Positions 35,239-43,036 of a DNA stretch of 64,000 bases are shown piece after piece (positions within the stretch are counted from its first letter, which is position 1; every line of letters begins with the position of its first letter). The position numbers and the translations under genes are program-made. Origin of the DNA: Betaproteobacteria bacterium (GTDB lineage: Bacteria; Pseudomonadota; Gammaproteobacteria; Burkholderiales; Burkholderiaceae_F); contig BOKW01000003.1 in assembly GCA_016861185.1 (NCBI GenBank), positions 310,001 through 374,000 on the forward strand, given 5' to 3'. A model generated the notes under the pieces. The model saw only the letters and a list, made by a program, of their open reading frames with translations. It was not told the origin of the DNA and did not search any database.

Positions 35239-35251
35239 TCCCGCTCGGCGC

Positions 35252-35854
35252 TCAGAACAGCGAAGGCGGGCGGATCGAATCGCCGAGGCTCTGCAGCGGG
35301 CCCAGCGGGTTGCGCACGGTTTCGTACTCGCGGATCGCGGGCTGGCCCCCCGACAGCGCGTAGACGACGACATCGTCGACCAGCACGATCAGCGCGTTGA
35401 AGCTCCAGCCGGTGATTTCGCTCTGGCGCCTGAAATTGAAGGTGTCGGCCCAGAAGCTGCCGATGCGCTTGCGCCGGACCTGCTTGACGCTGATCGAGTA
35501 GCCGGTGCAGCGCCGCCCGGCCTTCAGACAGTCGCGCAGCCCATGATCCAGCTCGTCGGACGATAGCGCGGCGGTCGCCGGAAAACGCTGTGCGATGTCG
35601 GCGAAGTTCAGGATCGTCACCGCCGGGTTATCCATCGAATCGAAGCCGAGCGCGTGCAGCTCCGCGCGCCGCGTCTTGTACGGGACGATCTTCTCCAGCG
35701 CGCGCGCCGCCTCCTCGTAGCTCGCCCAGCCGAACGGCGTGCGCGAAGTCGCGGTCGGCAACAGGGCCTGACAGCCGGCCAAAGCGACCGCCAGCCCCGC
35801 CGCCAGCGCGGCGCGCAGCGCCGCGCGCATCCGTTTCGCGCTTCTGATCGTCAT
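35252..35854 (-). CDS. Hypothetical lipoprotein
   Basis: 200 residues with a signal ending in VALAGC, so probably a lipoprotein. The mature domain begins TSRTPFGWASYEEAARALEKI and has a conserved-looking core (FADIAQRFP, DCLKAGRRCTGYSISVKQV, WSFNALIVLVDDVVVYALSGGQP). A pair of cysteines (in RDCLKAGRRC) could form a disulfide. I do not recognise the family. ATG at 35854 follows GAGG. It ends 14 bases from the convergent small frame. Confidence 0.75.
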   Translation of the reverse strand: MTIRSAKRMRAALRAALAAGLAVALAGCQALLPTATSRTPFGWASYEEAARALEKIVPYKTRRAELHALGFDSMDNPAVTILNFADIAQRFPATAALSSDELDHGLRDCLKAGRRCTGYSISVKQVRRKRIGSFWADTFNFRRQSEITGWSFNALIVLVDDVVVYALSGGQPAIREYETVRNPLGPLQSLGDSIRPPSLF

Positions 35855-36024
35855 CACGGTCCTCGCGCCGGAGCTTCGCCCGCACCCGGCGCCTCCGGCA
35901 AACGGGTGCAAAGCTAGCATGGCCGCGTCGCCGGTTCTTGCGCCGGGTCACGGCGAACTCCGCGCGTGCATCGCCGATCGGCCTACACTGGGGTCCTGCC
36001 GTCCGCTCCGCAAAGGCCGCCGCC

Positions 36025-36657
36025 ATGACCCAGCTCGTCTACGTCGCCGATCCGATGTGCTCATGGTGCTACGGCTTCACGCCGCAGCTCGAACGCCTGC
36101 TCGAATCGCTGCCGGACGCCGAACTGGAGCTCGTGATGGGCGGCCTGCGCGCTTACGAGAGCAAACCGATGGACGAAGCGCGCAAGGCCGAGATCCGCGG
36201 CCACTGGAAGCGCGTGCACGAGCTGAGCGGCCAGCCCTTCGGGGCGGATGCGACCGCGCGCGCCGATTTCGTCTACGACACCGAGCCGGCGTGCCGCGCG
36301 GTCGTGACGATGCGCGCCGGCGCCGGTCCGCTCGCGTACGCGTTCTTCCGCGCCACGCAGGACGCTTTTTATCGCGACGGCCGCGACGTCACGCGCGACG
36401 ACGTGCTGGCCGACGTCGCTGCCGACATCGGCGTGCCGCGTGAAGCCTTCGCCGAAGCCTTCGCCTCCGACGAGCTGAAGGAGGCGACGCGCCAGGAGTT
36501 CGAGATCGTGCAGCGCTGGGGCATCAACGGCTTTCCGACGCTGCTGCTGGTGCACGACGAGGAACTGCACCTCGTCGCATCGGGCTACACCGACGCCGCC
36601 ACGCTGCGCGAACGCATCGATCAGATCCGCAGCCGGCCGCCGGCTGCAGAACACTGA
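36025..36657 (+). CDS. DsbA/FrnE-like thioredoxin-fold oxidoreductase
   Basis: 210 residues. The N-terminus DPMCSWCYGF carries the CxxC redox motif (Cys12, Cys15) directly after the first strand; there is no signal peptide, so it acts in the cytosol. The helical insertion and the cis-proline loop GINGFPTLLLV near the C-terminus are characteristic of the DsbA-family FrnE/2-hydroxychromene isomerase-like group. A TACACT at 35984-35989 may be the -10 element of its promoter. Likely role is thiol/disulfide exchange under oxidative stress. Confidence 0.87.
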   Translation: MTQLVYVADPMCSWCYGFTPQLERLLESLPDAELELVMGGLRAYESKPMDEARKAEIRGHWKRVHELSGQPFGADATARADFVYDTEPACRAVVTMRAGAGPLAYAFFRATQDAFYRDGRDVTRDDVLADVAADIGVPREAFAEAFASDELKEATRQEFEIVQRWGINGFPTLLLVHDEELHLVASGYTDAATLRERIDQIRSRPPAAEH

Positions 36658-36676
36658 TTTCGTCGCCGCGGCCGTC

Positions 36677-37951
36677 TTAGCCGCGCGGCAAACGCACCCG
36701 GAAACACGAGCCGCCGCCCGCGCGCGGCAGGCACACCGCGCTGCCGCCGTGCTGCTCGGCGATCTTGCGCACCAGCGCAAGCCCGAGACCGACGCCGCCG
36801 GCCGTTTCCGATGCGCCCGCCAGCCGATAGAAGGGCTCGAAGATGCGCTCGCGTTCAGCCGCGGGCACACCCGGCCCGCGGTCGCAGACGTCGAGCTCGA
36901 ATCCGTCCGTCGCGGCGCGCAGGACGACGTCGACCTCGGCGCCACCGCCGTGGCGCCGCGCGTTGTCGAGCAGGTTGCGCAGCAACCGGCGCAGCAGCCG
37001 CGCATCGCCGCGCAATGTGCACTCGCCCGTCGCGGCCAGCTCGAAACGCGCCTCGGCGCGCGCGCACTCTTCGGCGGCGAGCGCGGCGAGATCGACCTCC
37101 TCGAACGCGGCGCGGGCGTCGGTCGCATCCAGCCTCGAAGCGAGCAGGATCTCGTCGATCAGCGCGTCCAGCTCCGCGACGTTGCGCTCCAGCTCGCGCT
37201 TGATCTCGGCACGCCGCGGCGCATCCCCCTCGGCCAGCATCTCGATCGCCATGCGCACGCGCGCCAGCGGCGAACGCAGCTCGTGCGAGGCGTTGGCGAG
37301 CAGCGCGCGCTGCGACTGCACGAGCCGCTCGATGCGCGCCGCCGATTCGTTGAAGCTCGCCGCGAGCCGTGCCACCTCGTCGCGGCCGCGCGCGTCGACG
37401 CGTGCGGCCAGATCGCCGCCGCCGAGCCGCTCCACGCTCGCCTGCAACCGCTCAAGGCGCCGCGTCAGCCGGCGCGCGACCGGATAGGTGCCCGCGCCCA
37501 CCGCGAGCGCGAGCAGCACCAGCAGCGTAACCAGCCCGACCGGCGTGCGCTGCCGCCCGTGCAGCCGGCGCGCGACCAGCACGCGGTCGTCGGGCAGCCG
37601 CAGCGCGAGCGCGGGCCCGCGCGCGCTCGCGAGCCAGTCGTCGGGACGCAGCGGCACAGGCGCAGGCAGGTCGTCCGCGGTCGCAGCGATGCGCGCGCCG
37701 TCGGGCGCGTGCAGCGCGAGGTCGCTCTGCAGCCGCTCGCGCCAGAGGGCAAGCGCATCCTGCACGGTCGCGCGCGGCGCGTCCGCCGGCGGCAGCACCG
37801 CGGCCACGAGTTCGGCAAGCGCGCGCTGCTGCGCGCTGATGCCGCGCTCGCCGAAGAGCTTCCACGCCGCGCCGACCGCGAGCGCGAAGACGGCGAGGCT
37901 CGCGAGTACCGCGAGCCAGATGCGCCAGTGCAGGCGGCTGGTACGCCGCAT
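36677..37951 (-). CDS. Sensor histidine kinase, CpxA-like
   Basis: 424 residues. Membrane helices at about 10-31 and 140-160 enclose a periplasmic sensor domain of about 110 residues; HAMP follows (about 163-216). The HisKA dimerisation helix has the phosphorylated His223 in ANASHELRSPLARVRMA, and the ATPase domain has DNARRHG (N box), CDRGPGVP (G1) and GVGLGLALV (G2). The start overlaps the response-regulator stop by one base (TGATG). It is the third gene of a periplasmic repressor, regulator, kinase set. The sensory domain is short and has no recognised ligand. Confidence 0.9.
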   Translation of the reverse strand: MRRTSRLHWRIWLAVLASLAVFALAVGAAWKLFGERGISAQQRALAELVAAVLPPADAPRATVQDALALWRERLQSDLALHAPDGARIAATADDLPAPVPLRPDDWLASARGPALALRLPDDRVLVARRLHGRQRTPVGLVTLLVLLALAVGAGTYPVARRLTRRLERLQASVERLGGGDLAARVDARGRDEVARLAASFNESAARIERLVQSQRALLANASHELRSPLARVRMAIEMLAEGDAPRRAEIKRELERNVAELDALIDEILLASRLDATDARAAFEEVDLAALAAEECARAEARFELAATGECTLRGDARLLRRLLRNLLDNARRHGGGAEVDVVLRAATDGFELDVCDRGPGVPAAERERIFEPFYRLAGASETAGGVGLGLALVRKIAEQHGGSAVCLPRAGGGSCFRVRLPRG

Positions 37952-38649
37952 CAATCCTGCGACTTGGCGAAGACGTAGCCGGCGCCGCGCACGGTGACGA
38001 TGCGCTTCGGCCGGCGCGGATCGTCTTCGATCGCGGCGCGGATGCGCGCGACGTGCACGTCGACCGAGCGGTCGAACGCCGGGTCGTATCCGGACCCCGC
38101 GTCGCCGACCAGATCCATCAACTGCTCGCGCGACAGTACGCGGCCCGCGCGCTCGGCGAGCGCGAGCAGCAGCTCGAACTGGTGCGAGGTCAGCGCGCGC
38201 GGCGCACCGTCGAGCGTCACGCGCCGCGCGTCGCGGTCGATCTCGAGCCGGCCGAAGCGCAGCAACGGCGCCGAGGCCCCGCCGCGCCGGCGCAGCAGCG
38301 CGCGCAACCGCGCGAGCAGCTCGCGCGGCTCGAAGGGCTTGGGCAGATAGTCGTCGGCGCCCAGTTCGAGTCCGACGACGCGATCGAGCGGATCGCCCTT
38401 GGCGGTCAGCATGAGGATCGGCAGGTCGGCGGTTTCGCGCGCGGCGCGCAGCCGCCGGCACAGGTCGAGCCCATCGGCGTCGGGCAGCATCAGATCGAGG
38501 ATCACGACGTCGCAGCGCCCGCGCGCGAGCGCGTCGAGCCCCTGCGCGGCGTCCGCGGCCAGCTCGACATCGAAGCCCGAACCCTGCAAATAGTCGCGCG
38601 TCATGCCCGCCAGACGCAGGTCGTCGTCGATCATGAGCACTTGCGGCAT
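37951..38649 (-). CDS. cpxR: OmpR-family response regulator, CpxR-like
   Basis: 232 residues: receiver domain (about 3-118) with acidic pocket IDDD and phospho-acceptor Asp52 in VILDLMLPDADG, Thr/Lys switch residues in MLTAKGD and LPKPFEP, then a winged-helix DNA-binding domain (about 130-228). The stretch LDRVVGLELGADDYLPKPF closely resembles CpxR. A perfect GTAAA-N5-GTAAA box, the CpxR target, lies upstream of the operon at 39387-39401. The gene is 52 bases downstream of the CpxP/Spy-like gene. The name is by similarity and context. Confidence 0.85.
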   Translation of the reverse strand: MPQVLMIDDDLRLAGMTRDYLQGSGFDVELAADAAQGLDALARGRCDVVILDLMLPDADGLDLCRRLRAARETADLPILMLTAKGDPLDRVVGLELGADDYLPKPFEPRELLARLRALLRRRGGASAPLLRFGRLEIDRDARRVTLDGAPRALTSHQFELLLALAERAGRVLSREQLMDLVGDAGSGYDPAFDRSVDVHVARIRAAIEDDPRRPKRIVTVRGAGYVFAKSQD

Positions 38650-38701
38650 GCGCGCAATCTACCGCGCACGCAGCCTGCGCCGGTGCGCGCCGGCACCGGC
38701 C

Positions 38702-39262
38702 TCAGCCGCGCCGCCCCTCCCTGCGCTGCCGCCACTTCTGCACGAGCAGCGCGCGCTGCTCGGCGTTGAGCACGTCGGCCGCGTCCAGCAGCGCCTGCAG
38801 CATCCGGCGCGTCACGGTGTCGCCGAGCTGTACCTGCTCGACGCGCAGCGCCTCGAGCTGCGCGCGGTCGATCGCGGGCGCGGCGAGCAGCTCGAGCGAT
38901 TTGCGCCGCGCATCGCGATGGCGCTCGCGCAGCGGCGCAAGGTCGTTCGCGGCGGCCTTCGCGATCGTCGCGATGCGCGCGCGCTGATCGGGGGTGGCGT
39001 CGATGTCCGCGAGCGCCCACGCCACCATCGCGTCGATGCGGCGGCCCATCGACTCGGGGTCCATCGGTCCGTGCCAGCCGTGGCGGCCGAACGGTCCGGC
39101 GTGCGCGCGCGCGTGGCCGTACCAAGCCGCGCCGGTCAGCGCGATGGTGCCGGCGGCGAGTCCGGCGATCGTCCAGCGGCGCTTCGCGTTCGTCCGCGAT
39201 CCGTCGGGTCGCGCGGCGGTCGCGTCGTTCTGCGCGCGGTCGGTGTTCGGCGTTTCGTTCAT
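38702..39262 (-). CDS. Spy/CpxP-like periplasmic stress protein
   Basis: 186 residues. The N-terminus has a cytosolic polar stretch of about 28 residues, then one hydrophobic segment (WTIAGLAAGTIALTGAAWYG) and a mature all-helical domain rich in Arg/Glu/Ala with the LTxxQ-like repeats of the Spy/CpxP family (DATPDQRARIATIAKAA and LNAEQRALLVQKWRQRR). CpxP binds misfolded envelope proteins and restrains the CpxA kinase. It is the first gene of the operon with the regulator and kinase and has CAGGAG before its ATG. The long N-terminal tail means that it is probably membrane-tethered, not free. Confidence 0.85.
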   Translation of the reverse strand: MNETPNTDRAQNDATAARPDGSRTNAKRRWTIAGLAAGTIALTGAAWYGHARAHAGPFGRHGWHGPMDPESMGRRIDAMVAWALADIDATPDQRARIATIAKAAANDLAPLRERHRDARRKSLELLAAPAIDRAQLEALRVEQVQLGDTVTRRMLQALLDAADVLNAEQRALLVQKWRQRREGRRG

Positions 39263-39386
39263 CGCGATCTCCTGTGGGGTCGGGCGTCGAGGGCTCGCCG
39301 CGGGACGGATGCGACCCGGCGGTCGGTCGCGTTCCGCGGCACGCCCGCACTGTGCCGGCCGCGCGTTGCTGCCGCTTGTGCGCTTT

Positions 39387-39401
39387 GTAAAGATGTGTAA
39401 A
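39387..39401 (+). promoter_or_regulatory. CpxR-type box GTAAA-N5-GTAAA
   Basis: Two perfect GTAAA units spaced by five bases (GATGT) form the classical tandem CpxR recognition sequence. It lies 125 bases upstream of the start of the Spy/CpxP-like gene (39262, minus strand), in an AT-rich patch of an otherwise GC-rich gap. This fits autoregulation of the cpxP-cpxR-cpxA-like operon. It is 130 bases upstream of the divergent Rieske gene and could touch that promoter too. Confidence 0.65.
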
Positions 39402-39530
39402 CAGCGGCCGCAAGAGCGCTCGCAGCGGACCTGCAGTCGGCTCGCCGGCTTGATCCGCGTCAGGCACGCACGCGCGTGCGCATCGCTATCATCGCGCGCA
39501 TTCGCAGTCTCCCGCGCGCAGCGCATCGCC

Positions 39531-40661
39531 ATGAACGCCCCCGACTCGATCACCCGCCGCTCCAACCTCGATCCGACGCTGATCGAACGCACGCCGCCGC
39601 TGCCCATTGCGGCGTACTTCGACCGCGGCTGGTTCGAACGCGAAATGCTCCTGTTGTTCGACAAGGGGCCCGGTTACATCGGCCACGAGCTGATGGTGCC
39701 CGAGGTCGGCGATTACATGACATTGCCGTGGACCGAGCACGGGAAGATGCTGGTGCGCTCGGAGCAGGGCGTGGCGCTGCTGTCGAACACCTGCCGGCAC
39801 CGGCAGGGGCTGATCATGGAAGGCCGCGGCCACGCGCAGAATCTCGTCTGCCCGCTGCACCGCTGGACCTACGACCTCGACGGCAAGCTGCTCGGCGCGC
39901 CGGACTTCGACCACACGCCGGACTGCGCGCTACCGCGCACGCCGCTCAGGCACTGGCACGGTCTGCTGTTCGCGGGTCCGCGCGATCCGGGCGCGGACCT
40001 CGCCGACTTCCCGCTCGCGGCCGACTACGACTTCGGCGGTTACGTTTTCGACCGCATGATCGTCGACGAGTGTCCGTTCAACTGGAAGAACTTCCTCGAG
40101 ATCTACCTCGAGCTGTACCACGTCGAGGCGATGCATCCGGGTCTGCAGAAGTTCGTCGACGCCGGCAACTACGAATGGGGCTTCGGCGACCGCTGGAGCT
40201 ACCAGATCCTCGGCATCAAGGACGAGTTCAAATCGCAGGTTTCGCCCAACTACCAGAAGTACCGCGACGCGATCCTCGCGTACTCCGGCGGCAAGCTGCC
40301 GAAGTACGGCACCGTGTGGTCGATCCTGTATCCGAACGTGATGCTCGAGTGGTATCCGTACGCGCTCGTCGTCAGCACGCTGATTCCGCGCTCGCCGGAC
40401 CACACGACCAACATCGTCGAGTTCTACTACCCGGAGGAGATCAAGGCCTTCGAGCCGCAGATCGTCGAGGCGCACCAGGCTGCGTATGCCGAAAGCGCGG
40501 CCGAGGACGCCGAAGTCTGCGGCCGCCTGCACCGCGGCCGCCGCGCGTTGTGGCTTGCAGGCGAGGACGACGCCGGCCCGTTCCATTCGCCGCACGAGGA
40601 CGGGATGATCCACTTCTACGACTGGCTGCGGCGGGAGATGAAGCAGCGCAGGACGGCGTAG
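39531..40661 (+). CDS. Rieske [2Fe-2S] non-heme iron oxygenase, alpha-subunit type
   Basis: 376 residues, terminal oxygenase of a Rieske ring-hydroxylating or demethylating system. The Rieske centre is complete (CRH at 88-90 and CPLH at 107-110). The catalytic domain has the mononuclear iron histidines in LELYHVEAMH (His197, His202), with Glu194 in the position of the bridging acid. No beta subunit, ferredoxin or reductase is adjacent, so it is probably a homo-oligomer using an electron donor encoded elsewhere. Length and motifs fit aromatic or choline/carnitine-type monooxygenases; substrate unknown. It is next to the decayed insertion sequence that separates it from the catabolic operon at 43037. 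Confidence 0.88.
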   Translation: MNAPDSITRRSNLDPTLIERTPPLPIAAYFDRGWFEREMLLLFDKGPGYIGHELMVPEVGDYMTLPWTEHGKMLVRSEQGVALLSNTCRHRQGLIMEGRGHAQNLVCPLHRWTYDLDGKLLGAPDFDHTPDCALPRTPLRHWHGLLFAGPRDPGADLADFPLAADYDFGGYVFDRMIVDECPFNWKNFLEIYLELYHVEAMHPGLQKFVDAGNYEWGFGDRWSYQILGIKDEFKSQVSPNYQKYRDAILAYSGGKLPKYGTVWSILYPNVMLEWYPYALVVSTLIPRSPDHTTNIVEFYYPEEIKAFEPQIVEAHQAAYAESAAEDAEVCGRLHRGRRALWLAGEDDAGPFHSPHEDGMIHFYDWLRREMKQRRTA

Positions 40662-40702
40662 GCGGCTACCATGCGCCGTCTTTCCCCTCTTTCGTAAGGG
40701 GG

Positions 40703-41424
40703 TCCCCAAGCTTTCCGGACCAGGATGGGGTTGAGTTCTCGGACGCTGGTGGCCCCCATGAAGTGCAGCGGCAACGCCTTCAGATTGGTGCCGCGCTGAT
40801 AGAAGAAGCGCAAGCACAGTTCGGCCAGGGACCTGCGGTCGCGTGCGACCGTCGGCCCTGCGGATGGGCACGTGCTCGCCGCGCATCTTCAGTGCGGCGT
40901 AGGGCTGTCACTCATCGGTGTAGTACAGCGAGCGTTCCCTCGTGTGCGCCTGGATTTGGCGCATCAATTCGGACTGACTGTGGGCGGCTATCGGTATGGC
41001 TTTGACCGCGCCGTTGCGCTTGACGATGCCGAAGACGATGACCTTGCCGGCCGCATCCCAGCCGCGTTTGCCGTGGCGGGCGCCACCGAAGGTGGTCTCA
41101 TCCAGTTCCATCGGGCCCGCAAAGGGCTCGCGCAACTGCTCGACGATGGCGCAGCAGGCCCGCAGCAGCCGGTAGAAGCGCTCCCGCGTGGGCGCGCTGC
41201 AGCCGCTGCGAAAGCGCTGCCGGTGCGCCGGCACTCCAGAACGAACATCTCGAGCAGGCGATGTTTGGTCGGCCCTCTCTATCGCACCGAATCCCGGCCC
41301 GAGGTCCAACTGAACCGCTGTGCGCAACGCCGGCATCAGAGAGCCAGTACGGCCGCGCTGTGCCGCAGCGCCGACACTTCTTCATCGCCAGACCAGTCTA
41401 CGTTCGGTCCGGTTTGCTTGGGGA
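40703..41424. mobile_element. Decayed IS1595-family insertion sequence (722 bp)
   Basis: The left end TCCCCAAGCTTTCCGGAC (40703-40720) and right end GTCCGGTTTGCTTGGGGA (41407-41424) are inverted repeats matching at 15 of 18 positions. Between them lies a broken transposase on the minus strand. Flanking bases show no obvious target duplication, consistent with an old insertion. The element lies between the Rieske oxygenase and the methyltransferase gene. Confidence 0.75.
40735..41385 (-). pseudogene. IS1595-type transposase remnant
   Basis: Fragments of one transposase occur in three frames. A zinc-ribbon start (KKCRRCGTARPYWLSD) lies near 41385. The core MELDETTFGGARHGKRGWD ... KVIVFGIVKRNG (first catalytic Asp) and SLYYTDE (second Asp) run to 40908, where a stop interrupts the Trp that normally follows TDE. 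The reading continues as QPYAALKMRGEHVPIR, after which the conserved HINGIE...FW block with the third catalytic acid is missing and a C-terminal piece (LAELCLRFFYQRGTNL) appears in another frame. The enzyme cannot be active. Confidence 0.75.
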
Positions 41425-41535
41425 ATGCCGAAGGTTTTGCACGCAGCGTTATCTGGAAGAGCGCGGCGATGAGATCTGCCGTCAGCCGCCGGTGCCGGCT
41501 CTGGCACCAGGGCGACGCGCTTTCACGCATACGCT

Positions 41536-42249
41536 CTAAGCGAAGCGCTTCGCAACGAACACGTCGCGCCCCCACCGATCGATGCGCGAGCTCGCGGCAA
41601 AGCCCGCGTGCTCGAAAAGCCGCAACCAGGTCGCGCGCGCGAACAGGCCGCAGCGATGGCGGTCGAGTTCGACGCGCACGGCGCCGTCGGCCTCGCGCAG
41701 CAGCAACGCGTACGCGACTTCGAACGTGTCGTCGTTCGGGTCCGGGTCCCAGCTCCATTCGAGATAGCGCAGGCCGCGGCCGTCGGGGCCGTCCTCGCCG
41801 CCGGTCGAGGTGCCGGGCGCGAACGTCTCGCGCACGCAGTCGGGCAGAACGAACACCGCACCGCCGGGGCGGCAGTGGCGGTACGCGGTCGCCAGCGTTG
41901 CGCGCAGCGCATGCTCGTCGGTCGCGTACATGATCGCGTCGTGGATCAGCACGAGATCGAACCGGCGTCCCAACGCCAGCGTGCGCATGTCGCCGCACAC
42001 GTGCTCGCATTCCGAGTTGACGGCGCGGCTCACGGAGAGCATCGGCTCCGCGATATCGGTCAGCGTCAGCGCGAAGTGCCGTTTCAGGTGAAAGGCGAGG
42101 CTGCCGCCGCCGCAGCCGAGTTCGAGCAGCGTGCGCGGCGCGTCGGTTGCCGCGCACAGGTCGGCCAGCAGATCGGCCGCTTCCCCGACGTAATGCGATG
42201 GCGGAGACAGCAGCGGCCACCAGTCGGCCAGGGCCGAGTACAGCTTCAT
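41536..42249 (-). CDS. SAM-dependent methyltransferase
   Basis: 237-residue class I methyltransferase. Motif I is LLELGCGGGSLAFHL, followed by the acidic residue in LTDIAEP, the post-I region GDMRTLALGRRFDLVLIHD and motif III-like HCRPGGAVFVL. The N-terminus MKLYSALADWWPLLSPPSHY resembles small-molecule methyltransferases that act near membranes or on carboxylates, but the substrate is unknown. ATG at 42249 overlaps the TetR gene stop by 4 bases, so it is co-expressed with the regulator of the divergent catabolic operon and may act on the inducer or an intermediate of that pathway (inference). Confidence 0.87.
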   Translation of the reverse strand: MKLYSALADWWPLLSPPSHYVGEAADLLADLCAATDAPRTLLELGCGGGSLAFHLKRHFALTLTDIAEPMLSVSRAVNSECEHVCGDMRTLALGRRFDLVLIHDAIMYATDEHALRATLATAYRHCRPGGAVFVLPDCVRETFAPGTSTGGEDGPDGRGLRYLEWSWDPDPNDDTFEVAYALLLREADGAVRVELDRHRCGLFARATWLRLFEHAGFAASSRIDRWGRDVFVAKRFA

Positions 42250-42914
42250 CGGCGCGCGCCGTTGCGGCGCGCCGGCGCCGCGCCCGCGTCGCGCAGTGCC
42301 GCGTCGATCAGCGCGTCGAGCATCCAGCGCGCTACCGCTGCGATCTCGCGGTCGCTCGCGCCCCAGATGTCCTTCAGCACCACGTACGGCTCGATGCCGT
42401 ACACGACCGACAGCGCGCGCAGCAGCCGCTGGTAGTCCGCGGCTCCCAACCGCTCGCGCAGCGGGCTGGCGGCGCCGTCGAGGATCTTGCGGCGGTAACC
42501 GCGGCGAAACGGCTCTTCCTTCAGCAGTGCGCCGCGCTCGAGCGCCCAATGCTCGAGCGCCAGTTGCAGCGCCGCGCGCAACTGCGCTTCGAATTCCTTG
42601 AAGCGCGGGAACGTCTGGTCGAACAGGTCGCGCAGGCGCTCGCGGCCGTCCGTTTCGCGCGATTCGAAGCGGCGCACCGGACCCAGGCTTTCCTCGACCA
42701 CGGCCGTCACCAGCCGGCTGCGGCTGGGAAAGTACCGATACGCGGTGGCGCGCGATACACCCGCAGTGGCCGCCACGTCGGCCACCGTCACCAGCCCGCC
42801 CTTCTGCATCAAGCGCATGGCGCCGTCGATCAGGCGCCGGTACGTTCGTGCGCGCGGGCCGTTGTCCGGCGGCGCCGGCGCCGACGTGAATGCGGGCGGA
42901 CGTTTCTGCGGCAC
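42246..42914 (-). CDS. TetR family regulator of the catabolic operon
   Basis: 222 residues. Helix-turn-helix at about residues 28-72 (RLIDGAMRLMQKGGLVTVAD ... GVSRATAYRYFPSRSRL) with an all-helical C-terminal ligand domain. Start is GTG at 42914, directly before the shared intergenic region that holds a strong promoter and a perfect palindrome for the opposite strand. It overlaps the methyltransferase gene by 4 bases. Divergent orientation and the palindrome at +5 or so of the operon promoter suggest a repressor released by the transported compound or a metabolite. Confidence 0.88.
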   Translation of the reverse strand: MPQKRPPAFTSAPAPPDNGPRARTYRRLIDGAMRLMQKGGLVTVADVAATAGVSRATAYRYFPSRSRLVTAVVEESLGPVRRFESRETDGRERLRDLFDQTFPRFKEFEAQLRAALQLALEHWALERGALLKEEPFRRGYRRKILDGAASPLRERLGAADYQRLLRALSVVYGIEPYVVLKDIWGASDREIAAVARWMLDALIDAALRDAGAAPARRNGARR

Positions 42915-42918
42915 GTGA

Positions 42919-42948
42919 TTGACGATCGCGAAAACGTGTTGCTATGGT
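42919..42948 (+). promoter_or_regulatory. Sigma70-type promoter of the catabolic operon
   Basis: -35 TTGACG (42919-42924) and -10 TATGGT (42943-42948) are separated by 18 bases. This is the best promoter match in the window and points at the FAH gene start 88 bases further. Transcription would begin near 42955, just ahead of the palindrome at 42960-42977. Confidence 0.6.
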
Positions 42949-42959
42949 AGCGGCGCGCG

Positions 42960-42977
42960 ATGAGACATGTGTCTCAT
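42960..42977. promoter_or_regulatory. Perfect palindrome, probable TetR operator
   Basis: ATGAGACA-TG-TGTCTCAT: 8-base arms, 2-base centre. It overlaps the expected transcription start region of the plus-strand operon and is 45 bases from the divergent TetR start, so one bound dimer could block both directions. Binding by the adjacent TetR protein is inferred. Confidence 0.65.
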
Positions 42978-43036
42978 TTTGAGCGCGACACACAAGAACA
43001 CGGCACACCGGAAAGCCGGCCAGACAAGGAGACAGA

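Noticed and set aside
40693..41434. Target-site duplication around the decayed IS
   Set aside because: The bases outside the inverted ends (CGTAAGGGGG on the left, ATGCCGAAGG on the right) do not match.
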